The notes under the pieces: generated by a model
Database searches by the model: none
What the model saw: the letters and a program-made list of their open reading frames with translations, nothing else
What the model was told of the DNA's origin: nothing
Program-made: the position numbers and the translations under genes
NCBI GenBank assembly: GCA_013298815.1
Contig: JAAFJF010000017.1
Span: 1 to 55,202, forward strand
Reading direction: 5' to 3'
Length of the DNA: 55,202 nucleotides
Origin: Polaromonas sp.
Lineage (GTDB): Bacteria; Pseudomonadota; Gammaproteobacteria; Burkholderiales; Burkholderiaceae_C
Shown: positions 18,261 through 27,169 of the stretch, in pieces
Position numbering within the stretch: position 1 is the first letter of the stretch
Layout: the number at the start of each line of letters is the position of its first letter

Positions 18261-19479
18261 AATAAGAACTCTCAATTACTGAGGGGATCCAAGTTGAACC
18301 AATGAAAGTCGTTTTATCTTGATTTATGACATTAAATATTATCAGCATATCACGCCATTCATAATTATTTAAAATATGAGTATCTTTTGTATGCAAAGCA
18401 GCAGCAATAGAATATGTTCCCACGCCTAAATTCATATTAAAAATAATATCAAAGTAAATTTTTGAATTTTCATCGACATTAAACAAAGTCTGGTTTGCAT
18501 GATGTGTGTTTGTACCGAATATATGCTGTCCCAATCTATCTTTAATTATAAAACCCACCACCAATTCTGGCAGATTTTTTAAAATGCTAACATAAATTCG
18601 TAATCGTACTTTTTGCCCAACATTCACAACCTCAATCAAACCAAAATCCTCGTTGAGTAATTGTGCCTTTTCGATGGTTGCTTCACCGCTTCCTGAGATA
18701 GTCACGACTTTTCCAACTTCATCCTCTTGTTGACGAGCTGTTGCATTATCTTTATCAGCGATCATGGCATTGTATAAGTCCATAACCAATTCAGGCGGGC
18801 CATCCATTTTGAAACTTCCTGCGTCAATCAAAATTGCACGATTACAAACAGATTGGATAGCACCTTTATCATGACTCACCATAAGCAAGGTTGTACCCTG
18901 CCGTCTAAATTCTCGTATTTTTTCAAAGCTTTTATGCTGGAAGTAGGCATCACCTACAGACATAACCTCATCAATAATCAATATATCAGGTTTAAAAGCT
19001 GTCGCAACACTAAACGCCACACGCATCTGCATACCACTTGAATAAGTGCGCACTGGTTTGTCAAAATAGTCACCAATCTCCGAAAAATCTTCAATGTCTG
19101 GCATAACCATTTCAATTTCATTGGGACTGTAACCCATCAAACCCGCAGAATGAATTGCATTTTGACGGCCCGTTAAATCCGGATTAAATCCCATTCCAAG
19201 CTCCAAAATAGCAGAAACACTGCCATTAATTTGCACTTTCCCTTCTGTAGGCTGAATAGTACCCGTAATTAATTTTAGTAGTGTACTTTTGCCCGCTCCA
19301 TTTTGTCCTACTATGCCTACCGCCTCTCCAGCGCTAATTGAGAAATTAATGCTCTTCAAAACCCATGCTTCTTCAAATGAAGATATAAATGGGAAAAACC
19401 AAGAGGCAATTCTTCGCCATTCGCCGTTCCATTTTCGATACGATTTTCCTAAATTTTGTACTCGTAACTTAGCATTCAT
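18253..19479 (-). CDS. wzt: O-polysaccharide ABC transporter ATPase with C-terminal glycan-binding domain
   Basis: 408-residue ATP-binding subunit that powers export of finished polysaccharide. Walker A GQNGAGKST at 58-66, signature YSSGMQMRVA from 146, Walker B ILIIDE at 166-171, H-loop His203. After about residue 255 there is a beta-rich extension (VGQKVRLRIYVSI, VVGFIIKDRLGQHIFGTNT, YSIAAALHTKD) matching the Wzt C-terminal domain, which in known systems recognises the modified chain end. Its start overlaps the wzm stop as ATGA and its stop overlaps the methyltransferase start, so wzm-wzt-methyltransferase is a tightly coupled operon. Presence of the extension argues for a capped polymer. 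Confidence 0.92.
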   Translation of the reverse strand: MNAKLRVQNLGKSYRKWNGEWRRIASWFFPFISSFEEAWVLKSINFSISAGEAVGIVGQNGAGKSTLLKLITGTIQPTEGKVQINGSVSAILELGMGFNPDLTGRQNAIHSAGLMGYSPNEIEMVMPDIEDFSEIGDYFDKPVRTYSSGMQMRVAFSVATAFKPDILIIDEVMSVGDAYFQHKSFEKIREFRRQGTTLLMVSHDKGAIQSVCNRAILIDAGSFKMDGPPELVMDLYNAMIADKDNATARQQEDEVGKVVTISGSGEATIEKAQLLNEDFGLIEVVNVGQKVRLRIYVSILKNLPELVVGFIIKDRLGQHIFGTNTHHANQTLFNVDENSKIYFDIIFNMNLGVGTYSIAAALHTKDTHILNNYEWRDMLIIFNVINQDKTTFIGSTWIPSVIESSYYG

Positions 19480-20270
19480 AACTGATCGACCATTTCAGAA
19501 TTTGCTTTTCTAACAATAAATAATGACAATAACAATAAGAAAAATGACATAGACATCAAAAAAAACAAACTGTTGAAGTTTGGGAAACGCTTGTACAGCA
19601 AAATATCTTGATATGCCATCGTTAAATTTGTTAATGGATTTAAATTAACGATAAATCTGTACTTCTCTGGGATCATAGTGGGAACATACACAATAGGTGT
19701 AGTCCAATACACCAACTGAAGCAATATAGGCACCAATTGACCGACATCACGAATAAACACATTTATTACGCCAAGTATCAAACCAAAGCTTAAGGCCAAC
19801 AGCACCGTAAGGATCATTAAAATTGGTAACGCCAATATTTCCACGCCGGGAATGTTACCCAAAAAAATAAATATCAAAAACATGCATAAAAACAATAAGA
19901 TATTATTTACCAAAACGCTTCCAACAGCTATCAAAGGTAGCGCCATTTTAGGAAATGATATTTTTTTTAGCAAATTACCATTATCAACGAAAATTGATAT
20001 GCAGCGATTTAGTAATTCACTGAATAATGACCAGAATAATGTCCCTGCCATTAGGTATATGGCATAAGCGAATTGATTGTTGATTCCAGGCAACTTTGCA
20101 ACCATAACTGACGATAAGACATATACAAAGATTAATACTTGAAACAGTGGATTCAGAACTATCCACAAACCACCTAGTCGATTCCTGACGAAACGCAGTC
20201 TAAATTCCGTACTTATTGATGAATAAATAAAGAACCTAAATCGCCATATTCCAGTTAACATCTGCAGCAT
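19476..20270 (-). CDS. wzm: O-polysaccharide ABC transporter permease
   Basis: 264-residue membrane protein with six predicted helices, ABC-2 type. The N-terminal cytoplasmic segment RLRFVRNRLGGLWIVLNPLFQ is the usual amphipathic region of Wzm/TagG-like permeases. It forms the channel for undecaprenyl-linked polysaccharide together with Wzt, encoded immediately downstream with a 4-base overlap. Codon choice is AT-rich compared with the housekeeping genes in the window. It is divergent from gmd; the 208-bp spacer (20271-20478) should hold both promoters, but I see no clear motif there and no JUMPStart/ops element. Confidence 0.92.
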   Translation of the reverse strand: MLQMLTGIWRFRFFIYSSISTEFRLRFVRNRLGGLWIVLNPLFQVLIFVYVLSSVMVAKLPGINNQFAYAIYLMAGTLFWSLFSELLNRCISIFVDNGNLLKKISFPKMALPLIAVGSVLVNNILLFLCMFLIFIFLGNIPGVEILALPILMILTVLLALSFGLILGVINVFIRDVGQLVPILLQLVYWTTPIVYVPTMIPEKYRFIVNLNPLTNLTMAYQDILLYKRFPNFNSLFFLMSMSFFLLLLSLFIVRKANSEMVDQL

Positions 20271-20478
20271 ATTTCTCCCAATAGTTATGCGTTCTGGCGA
20301 TTATAATCTTAATAAAGACATGCAAAACTACCTTCGCTCAACCGTGCTCAATCACACAATCTCTAGGATGGCAGTGACAGTCACTCCTTCATCTGTTTGA
20401 TTAGCAGAGGTGCATTTCAGCAAGATCAGCGCAAGGTTTTTTAGGGTTTCCTGAGGCATCAACAACTTACCTATTAAA

Positions 20479-21564
20479 ATGAAAACTGCACTGATTACAG
20501 GTATTACCGGCCAAGATGGCGCTTATTTGGCCGAATTGCTCTTAAGCAAGGGGTATGCCGTTTATGGAACTTATCGCAGAACGAGTTCTGTCAATTTTTG
20601 GCGCATTGACGAGTTGGGTATTCAAAACCACCCGAATTTGCATTTGGTGGAATACGATTTGACCGACTTGGGCTCCAGCATGGCGCTGGTTCAAAAAGTC
20701 CAACCTTCAGAAATTTACAATTTGGCAGCGCAAAGCTTTGTCGGCGTGAGTTTTGATCAACCCACAACAACTGCACAGATCACCGGTATTGGTGCCTTGA
20801 ATTTGTTGGAAGCGATTCGTTTGGTGAATCCGAAAATCAAGTTTTATCAGGCCAGTACGTCCGAAATGTTCGGCAAGGTGCAAGCCATTCCGCAAATAGA
20901 AGACACACCGTTCTACCCACGCAGCCCGTATGGCGTGGCCAAGCTGTATGCGCATTGGATGACAGTCAATTACCGCGAAAGCTATGACATTTTCGGCAGC
21001 AGCGGCATTTTGTTCAACCATGAAAGCCCCTTGCGGGGGCGTGAATTTGTCACGCGGAAAATTACCGATTCGGTGGCTAAATTGTGTCTCGGTAAATTGG
21101 ATTGTTTAGAGCTCGGCAACATCGATGCCAAGCGTGATTGGGGCTTTGCCAAAGAATATGTTGAAGGTATGTGGCGTATGTTGCAAGCCAATGAACCAGA
21201 CACCTTTGTGTTGGCGACCAACCGCACTGAAACCGTACGCGACTTTGTGGCCATGGCCTTCAAAGGTGTCGGCATCAACGTTGCATTCAAAGGCAGTGAG
21301 GTCAACGAAACGGCGGTGATTGCCTCATTTGCACCACATTTTGAGCAAGAGTTTGCTGGTTCTGGCGCAGCATTGAAGCTTGGTCAAACTGTCATGCGGG
21401 TCAACCCCAAATTTTACAGACCGGCTGAAGTGGAATTGTTGATCGGCAACCCTCAAAAAGCCAAAGATATTCTAGGTTGGGAACCTACGACAACATTAGA
21501 GCAGTTGTGCCAGATGATGGTGACTGAGGATGTGCGACGCAACCGACAAGGGTTTTCGTTTTGA
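20479..21564 (+). CDS. gmd: GDP-mannose 4,6-dehydratase
   Basis: 361-residue short-chain dehydrogenase-type enzyme that converts GDP-D-mannose to GDP-4-keto-6-deoxy-D-mannose, precursor of GDP-rhamnose, fucose or perosamine. NAD(P)-binding GITGQDG at 8-14, STSEMFG with the catalytic Ser/Thr and Glu near residue 130, and YGVAK with the catalytic Tyr and Lys; [18 protein letters not shown] is diagnostic. Its substrate is supplied by ManC, encoded further downstream on the other strand. No reductase (rmd) or epimerase is in the window, so the final sugar cannot be named. The next small ORF begins 8 bp after the stop. Confidence 0.96.
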   Translation: MKTALITGITGQDGAYLAELLLSKGYAVYGTYRRTSSVNFWRIDELGIQNHPNLHLVEYDLTDLGSSMALVQKVQPSEIYNLAAQSFVGVSFDQPTTTAQITGIGALNLLEAIRLVNPKIKFYQASTSEMFGKVQAIPQIEDTPFYPRSPYGVAKLYAHWMTVNYRESYDIFGSSGILFNHESPLRGREFVTRKITDSVAKLCLGKLDCLELGNIDAKRDWGFAKEYVEGMWRMLQANEPDTFVLATNRTETVRDFVAMAFKGVGINVAFKGSEVNETAVIASFAPHFEQEFAGSGAALKLGQTVMRVNPKFYRPAEVELLIGNPQKAKDILGWEPTTTLEQLCQMMVTEDVRRNRQGFSF

Positions 21565-21571
21565 AAAGTAC

Positions 21572-21901
21572 ATGTTGTTAAAAATGATAGTAAGCCCTCA
21601 AAATTCCTTATTAAATCGCAATAAATCGTTTGTGGTGCGTATCAAAACGTCACTAATTGAAGGGCGAATATTTTCAGGCATTAATCGTCGCTTAAAGTCA
21701 GTTATTGTTGCGATGGGCAAGTCGGCTTTGCGTAGACCTTGGATAAAGCGTAGTGTGCTTGCCGTATTAAACCTATCGCCTGAACTCAAAAATCGCTTAT
21801 ATCGACTTATTTGGAAAGATATTGCACTTGCACCGCGTGCAATGAGAATATACACAGCTCTTAGTAACGCAATTCCGACACACAACAAAGGCAACGATTG
21901 A
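21572..21901 (+). CDS. Small basic protein preceding a tandem GT4 enzyme
   Basis: About 109 residues from ATG 21572 (a second ATG is at 21584; the frame is open back into gmd). Basic and helical: NRRLKSVIVAMGKSALRRPWIKRSVLAVLNLSPELKNRLYRLI, ending APRAMRIYTALSNAI. Similar segments are, as I recall, found at the N-termini of polysaccharide glycosyltransferases, so this may be a detached N-terminal module. Its stop TGA shares one base with the ATG of the next glycosyltransferase (TGATG), suggesting coupled translation. No catalytic motif; function unknown. Confidence 0.6.
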   Translation: MLLKMIVSPQNSLLNRNKSFVVRIKTSLIEGRIFSGINRRLKSVIVAMGKSALRRPWIKRSVLAVLNLSPELKNRLYRLIWKDIALAPRAMRIYTALSNAIPTHNKGND

Positions 21902-24459
21902 TGCGTATCGTCATTGACTTACAGGGCGCGCAGTGTGACAGCCGCTTCAGGGGGATTGGGCGATACTCGCTGTCTTTGGCGCTTGCCATGGCAAGAAATG
22001 CTGGTAAGCATGATGTTTGGCTGGCGTTAAACAGCGCTTTTCCTCAAAGCATTTTTGATCTGCGCGAAACATTCGCAGGCTTGGTTGATCCTGCGCAAAT
22101 TCGAATTTTTAACAATTCTGGCCATACTGCCGAAGTTGTGCCCGATAACGCATGGCGCGTGCGTACGTCTGAGCGCATGCGTGAACATTTTTTAGAGCAA
22201 CTCAAGCCCGATGTGATACATGTTCCGACCCTGTTTGAGGGCTATGGCGACGATGCTGTAACTTCTGTAGGTAGCTTCACCAACGGGCACAAAACGGCGG
22301 TGACGATTCATGACTTGATTCCGCTGATGGATCAGGCCAATTATTTGTCTAATCCAATTTATCGAGATTTTTACTTTCGAAAACTAGAGTCGCTCAAACG
22401 TGCCGGTTTGTTGCTGGCGATTTCTGAATCGTCACGCTTAGAAGCTATCGAGCACTTGGGTTGGTTACCAGAGCGCATCATCAACACCTCAGAAGGTGCG
22501 GATGCGCACTTTAAGGTAATTGAACTGTCTGCAGAACGCAAACAGCAGATTCGCACCCGTTACGGCATCACCCGCAAGATGGTGATGTACGCCCCAGGCG
22601 GTTTTGACCCGCGTAAAAACTTTGATGGCTTAATGCAAGCCTATGCTTTGTTGTCGCCAGAAATACGGCGTGACTATCAACTGGTCTTGGCAAGCCGGCT
22701 TAGCAAAAGTCCGCACGATGATTCGCGTGCAAAAATGAATGTCTGCCGCGTCAACGCTGGCTTAGCTGAAGACGAGCTGGTGTTGACGGACTTTATGCCC
22801 GAAGACGACTTGGTTGCTCTGTACAACATGGCAGATTTATTTGTTTTTCCGTCGAAGCATGAAGGTTTTGGCTTGCCCCCCCTAGAAGCAATGGCATGTG
22901 GTGCTCCTACTTTAGGGGCAAACGCCTCCAGCTTACCTGAAGTCATCGGCTGGAGCGAGGCCTTGTTTGACCCGCACAGCCCTAGCGATATGGCAACAAA
23001 GATATCACAGGCTTTGCTTGATACCGCTTTTCGGGCAAAGCTAAAAGCGCATGGCATTGAGCAGGTCAAAAAGTTTTCTTGGGATGCCAGTGCCCTTAAA
23101 GCCACCGCCGCGCTAGAGAATTTGCACGAGCAAAATGCCACCAAACCAACGACAAGTTACCCAACGTCTAGCTTGCTAGCGTCGATAGCACAGATTAAGT
23201 CTACGCCTTCAGCTACTGAAAAAGATTTGGCGCATACGGCCAACGCCATTTCGTTTAATACCAGTTTAGAAGCACCGAAAAAGCTACTCGTCGATATCAC
23301 CGAGCTGGTTAGGTTTGATGCCAAGTCCGGCATTCAACGCGTGGTTCGTAGCATTTTGTTGGCTTTGCACCACGACACGCCGCCAGGATATGAGCTTTGC
23401 CCTATTTACTATGACGGGTTTAGGTACCTGCATGCCAAAAATTTTATGGCGGTACTGACCCAACAACCCAAAAAAGTGCAGCGTGCTAGTTTTGATGAGG
23501 TTGCTGAGTTCAACCAGGATGACATTTACTTAGGCTTAGATTTAAACCCTGGCTTAACGGTTAAGCTGCAGGCGACGTACCAGCATTGGCGCGCTTTGGG
23601 TTTGCAGGTGTATTTTGTTGTGTACGATATTTTGCTAGTCGAGAGGCCTGATTGGGCGCCTGCTGAGGCCGCTGTTGGGTTGAAAGCTTGGCTGGAAGCC
23701 ATCTCACAAGTGTCAAGCGGTTTGCTGTGTATTTCGGAATCTGTCGCCAATGAAGTCCGTACATGGCTGGAGAAAAATCCGCCTGAGCGGCATCATGAGC
23801 ACCATCATGTGCGGCACCACTTACCCAGCATTAGCAGTTTCCATTTGGGCGCAGATGTCGAGAGCAGCGCACCTAGCCAAGGCATGCCATCTGAGGCGAC
23901 ATCTGTGCTTAAAACCTTGAAAAGCAGACCCAGCTTCTTGACGGTTGGCACCTTGGAACCACGCAAAGGGCATAGACAAACGTTGGCGGCATTTGAATTA
24001 TTGTGGGCACAAAACAAGGATGTCAACCTTGTTTTTGTGGGTAAAAAGGGTTGGATGGTTGATGATTTGTCCACACTTATCAACAACCATGCTGAACTAG
24101 GCAAGCGTTTGTTTTGGTTGGACGGCATCAGCGATGAGTATTTAGGGCATATCTACGCAGCTTCGACCTGTTTACTATCTGCCTCAGAGGGCGAGGGGTT
24201 TGGATTGCCCCTGATTGAGGCTGCCAAACAGCACATACCCGTGTTGGCACGTGATCTGCCAGTGTTTCGCGAAGTAGCAGGAAACCACGCGTTTTACTTC
24301 AGTGGTTTGGCGCCGCAAAACTTAGCGACGAGTGTTTTGCAATGGCTGGACTTGCACCAGAAAGGCAATGCCCCAGATTCAAGACACATACCTGTCTTGA
24401 CCTGGCATCAAAGTGCGGCGATTTTGAAGCGAAATCTGCCTTTCAAACCTACAAAATAG
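21901..24459 (+). CDS. Tandem GT4 glycosyltransferase
   Basis: 852 residues from ATG 21901 (MRIVIDLQGAQ; an in-frame TTG lies one codon earlier). Domain 1 (about 1-410) has FRGIGRYSLSLALAMAR, HDLIPL, PGGFDPRKNFDGL and EGFGLPPLE. Domain 2 (about 460-850) has KLLVDITELVRFDAKSGIQRVVR, FLTVGTLEPRKGH and EGFGLPLIE. Both E-x7-E motifs are intact. This architecture is typical of mannosyl/rhamnosyl transferases in ABC-dependent O-polysaccharide clusters. A His-rich insertion ERHHEHHHVRHH lies in domain 2. It is translationally coupled to the small ORF upstream and converges with manC. Confidence 0.9.
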   Translation: MRIVIDLQGAQCDSRFRGIGRYSLSLALAMARNAGKHDVWLALNSAFPQSIFDLRETFAGLVDPAQIRIFNNSGHTAEVVPDNAWRVRTSERMREHFLEQLKPDVIHVPTLFEGYGDDAVTSVGSFTNGHKTAVTIHDLIPLMDQANYLSNPIYRDFYFRKLESLKRAGLLLAISESSRLEAIEHLGWLPERIINTSEGADAHFKVIELSAERKQQIRTRYGITRKMVMYAPGGFDPRKNFDGLMQAYALLSPEIRRDYQLVLASRLSKSPHDDSRAKMNVCRVNAGLAEDELVLTDFMPEDDLVALYNMADLFVFPSKHEGFGLPPLEAMACGAPTLGANASSLPEVIGWSEALFDPHSPSDMATKISQALLDTAFRAKLKAHGIEQVKKFSWDASALKATAALENLHEQNATKPTTSYPTSSLLASIAQIKSTPSATEKDLAHTANAISFNTSLEAPKKLLVDITELVRFDAKSGIQRVVRSILLALHHDTPPGYELCPIYYDGFRYLHAKNFMAVLTQQPKKVQRASFDEVAEFNQDDIYLGLDLNPGLTVKLQATYQHWRALGLQVYFVVYDILLVERPDWAPAEAAVGLKAWLEAISQVSSGLLCISESVANEVRTWLEKNPPERHHEHHHVRHHLPSISSFHLGADVESSAPSQGMPSEATSVLKTLKSRPSFLTVGTLEPRKGHRQTLAAFELLWAQNKDVNLVFVGKKGWMVDDLSTLINNHAELGKRLFWLDGISDEYLGHIYAASTCLLSASEGEGFGLPLIEAAKQHIPVLARDLPVFREVAGNHAFYFSGLAPQNLATSVLQWLDLHQKGNAPDSRHIPVLTWHQSAAILKRNLPFKPTK

Positions 24460-24493
24460 GCGAAAATAGACAAAACACGCTTAAATTCAGTGG

Positions 24494-24536
24494 TAGCCAG
24501 CGTATTTACTGCCTGAAGCGCTACTATTTTTATAGC
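24494..24536 (-). repeat. 43-bp repeat, intergenic copy between GT4 and manC
   Basis: Lies in the 85-bp gap between two convergent genes. Minus-strand reading matches the 45921-45963 copy at 35 of 43 positions by hand count, the last 21 being identical. The codon that is TAG in the other intergenic copies is CAG here, as in the alr and fadR-like coding copies, but the element is not in frame with either neighbour because manC ends just before it. Confidence 0.9.
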
Positions 24537-24544
24537 AGCTTGTT

Positions 24545-26053
24545 TTACGCTCGGCCATACATATCGGCCAATCGCACGATATCGTCTTCGCCCAAATATG
24601 CGCCGCACTGCACCTCGATTAGTACCAATTCGTTTTTACCAATATTAGTTAGGCGGTGTTTTTCTTTTAACGGGATGTAGTGGTATTGACCCACTTCGGT
24701 TCTATGCTCGACTTCACCAATTTGGACGATAGCAATGCCTTGCACGACAACCCAGTGCTCAGCACGTTGGTGGTGGTATTGCAGACTCAGCGATTCACCA
24801 GGCTTCACCGTGATGCGTTTGACTTTGTAGCCGGACTCCTCTTTCAAGGTTGCATAGGTACCCCACGGTCTGTGTACGGTCGTTGGCAAATGGGTGCTGT
24901 CGTGTTTGCGCTCTTTTAACTCGTCCACAATGGCTTTGACTTTTTGCGCATGGTCTTTATGAGCGACCAAAAGCGCATCAGGCGTATCAACAATGATGAG
25001 GTCATGCACACCGACAGTCGCAACTACTTTAGGGGTATGGCTGCTCACTTGGACATGTGTACGCGTGGTTTCAACCGCCACGACATTGGCCTCAAATGTG
25101 TTGCCACTCGCATCAGCGGTATGCGCTAGGGCCACTGCCGGCCAAGCGCCTACGTCGCTCCAACCAAATTTAGCAGGTACCAAGGTGACGTTAGAAGCAC
25201 GCTCCATGATGGCGTAATCAATGGAAATATCGGGTTGGTGGGCAAATGCTTTCGAATCGAAACGCGTGACTGAGTCGTTAACTTTGGTCTGTGGGGTGTT
25301 GGTACCGGATTCGGCACCCAACTCAACATTCCTCTCAGCCTTCTTCCCAGCATTCGGCGATGAATTTTGTACCTGTGCGCCTTGCATCACATGCTCTGCT
25401 GCAGCGAGTACTTCTGGTGAATGGTCTTTAAATGCCTGCAATATCGTACCCGCGGTGAAACAGAACATACCGCTATTCCAGTAATAACGGCCTGTGCTGA
25501 GGTACTGCGAGGCGGTCGCTGCGTCTGGTTTTTCAACAAACCGCAGCGCTTTTTGAGGCGTTCTTTCAATCTTGGCAACTTCGATATACCCAAAACCAGT
25601 TTCTGGTGCAGTGGGTGAAATACCGAAAACGACCAAATGCCCCTGTAAAGCGTGCCGAGCGGCTTCAAGCGCATTGGTTACAAAGGCTTCAGAATCAGGA
25701 ATCAAGTGGTCGGCTGGCAGTACCATCATGACCACATCTGGGCCGTGCTCCTGGCTACATGCCAGCGCTGCCAATGCGATAGCAGGTGCGGTATTTCGAC
25801 CCTTTGGCTCAAGGAGATAGCTTGTTTTTGGTGGGTCTTCCAGGTTGGCGATGACTTCGCGGGTGAGGAACAGGTAATCTTGATTCGTGACAATCATGGT
25901 TTCATCAGCGCCACAAGCTTGACCGCGCTCGACGGCTTGCTGCAGCAAAGGGCTTCCGCCCAAACTGATAAAAGGCTTAGGATAAGCTTGGCGTGAAGCA
26001 GGCCAAAGGCGTGTTCCCGCACCGCCAGAAAGTACAACAGATATTAGTTTCAT
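24545..26053 (-). CDS. manC: Mannose-1-phosphate guanylyltransferase / mannose-6-phosphate isomerase
   Basis: 502-residue bifunctional enzyme that makes GDP-mannose and isomerises fructose-6-P/mannose-6-P. The nucleotidyltransferase part has VVLSGGAGTRLWPASR near residue 5, FVEKP near 170 and DYAIMERA; the C-terminal cupin (about 390-500) has RPWGTYATL, VKPGESLSLQYHHQRAEHW and YIPLKEKHRLTN. About 30 extra polar residues near 225-258 (SSPNAGKK, ESGTNTPQTK) are not typical of the family. The product feeds Gmd and probably the mannosyltransferases. Start ATG 26053; 96 bp separates it from the divergent GT2 gene. Confidence 0.95.
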   Translation of the reverse strand: MKLISVVLSGGAGTRLWPASRQAYPKPFISLGGSPLLQQAVERGQACGADETMIVTNQDYLFLTREVIANLEDPPKTSYLLEPKGRNTAPAIALAALACSQEHGPDVVMMVLPADHLIPDSEAFVTNALEAARHALQGHLVVFGISPTAPETGFGYIEVAKIERTPQKALRFVEKPDAATASQYLSTGRYYWNSGMFCFTAGTILQAFKDHSPEVLAAAEHVMQGAQVQNSSPNAGKKAERNVELGAESGTNTPQTKVNDSVTRFDSKAFAHQPDISIDYAIMERASNVTLVPAKFGWSDVGAWPAVALAHTADASGNTFEANVVAVETTRTHVQVSSHTPKVVATVGVHDLIIVDTPDALLVAHKDHAQKVKAIVDELKERKHDSTHLPTTVHRPWGTYATLKEESGYKVKRITVKPGESLSLQYHHQRAEHWVVVQGIAIVQIGEVEHRTEVGQYHYIPLKEKHRLTNIGKNELVLIEVQCGAYLGEDDIVRLADMYGRA

Positions 26054-26149
26054 GATGATCCAGCTATGAAAGTGTGTCTTTAAGATTGTATTTATCAGGC
26101 ATTGTATGTGCCAGCTTTAATTGCATTTGGCAAAGCTACAATAGTTTAT

Positions 26150-27151
26150 ATGCTCAACCAAGCCTTTCAAAGCCCAACACCATTGTCCACCATAACTGTC
26201 TCTATTCTTATCCCCGTTTATAAAAACGATGGTGGGTTAGATGAGTTGGTAGGTCGCATCAGCGCGGGCATGACCAACTCCTCCTATGCGAACAGCTTCG
26301 AGTTGATTTTGGTGGACGATTGCAGTCCTGACAACAGCTGGGAGGTGATACAACGCCTCGCAAAAACGCATACCTTCGTACAAGGCGCCACCTTGTCTAG
26401 AAACTTTGGTCAACACAATGCCATCATGGCCGGCTTAAACTTGGTTTCAGGTCAATACGTGGTTTTGATGGATGATGACTTGCAGCACCCGCCTGAGGCC
26501 ATCCCCAGCATGCTGGATAAACTGGCTGCTGGCGCGGACGTTTGCTATACAAACTACGCAAACCGCCAACATGCCGCATGGAAAATTGCTGGCAGCAAGT
26601 TCAACGATTTGATGGCCTCTTGGTTACTTTCTAAACCAAAAGGTCTATATCTGTCATCGTTCAAAGCGCTCAAGCGCGGTGTGGTGGATCAAATTCGCAA
26701 CCATGAAGGGCCATTTGCCTATTTGGACGGGTTGATTTTAGACATCACACGGCGGATTGCCACAGTTGAAATTCAGCACGGCACGCGCGCTTATGGTGAA
26801 GGAAATTACAGCTTCAAGAAATCCATATCCTTATGGCTGCGCATGGTGACGGGCACGTCAATCGTACCGTTGCGATTGGTCTCTCTGATGGGTGCATTGA
26901 TCGCGATGCTGGGGTTTTTAGGCGCAATTTTTGTTATTGTTAGCAATTACCTTTACCCCAATGAATCTAAAGGCTGGGCGTCCATCATTGTTACTATTCT
27001 TTTGGTGAGCGGTTTTCAAACCCTGTTTATCGGTGTGTTGGGTGAGTATTTAGGGCGCATCCATCTACGGCTGAACAACAAGCCCCAATATTTATTTCGT
27101 TTTACGACAAAAAACGATGCGGAGTTTCCTAAACTCAATGTCAGACTTTAG
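26150..27151 (+). CDS. DPM1/ArnC-type polyprenyl-phosphate glycosyltransferase
   Basis: 333 residues from ATG 26150 (MLNQAFQSPTPLST); an earlier ATG at 26102 would add 16 atypical residues. GT2 domain with VSILIPVYKND, LVDDCSPDNSW, LSRNFGQHNAIMAGL and the DxD motif MDDDLQHPPE. Two C-terminal membrane helices (about 245-320) and the YGEGNYSFKK loop match enzymes that load a sugar onto undecaprenyl or polyprenyl phosphate for later periplasmic transfer. It may supply a side-group for the polysaccharide or lipid A; no flippase or GT-C partner is seen here. metX starts 18 bp downstream. Confidence 0.88.
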   Translation: MLNQAFQSPTPLSTITVSILIPVYKNDGGLDELVGRISAGMTNSSYANSFELILVDDCSPDNSWEVIQRLAKTHTFVQGATLSRNFGQHNAIMAGLNLVSGQYVVLMDDDLQHPPEAIPSMLDKLAAGADVCYTNYANRQHAAWKIAGSKFNDLMASWLLSKPKGLYLSSFKALKRGVVDQIRNHEGPFAYLDGLILDITRRIATVEIQHGTRAYGEGNYSFKKSISLWLRMVTGTSIVPLRLVSLMGALIAMLGFLGAIFVIVSNYLYPNESKGWASIIVTILLVSGFQTLFIGVLGEYLGRIHLRLNNKPQYLFRFTTKNDAEFPKLNVRL

Positions 27152-27169
27152 CCAAAAAGCACAACTTTT

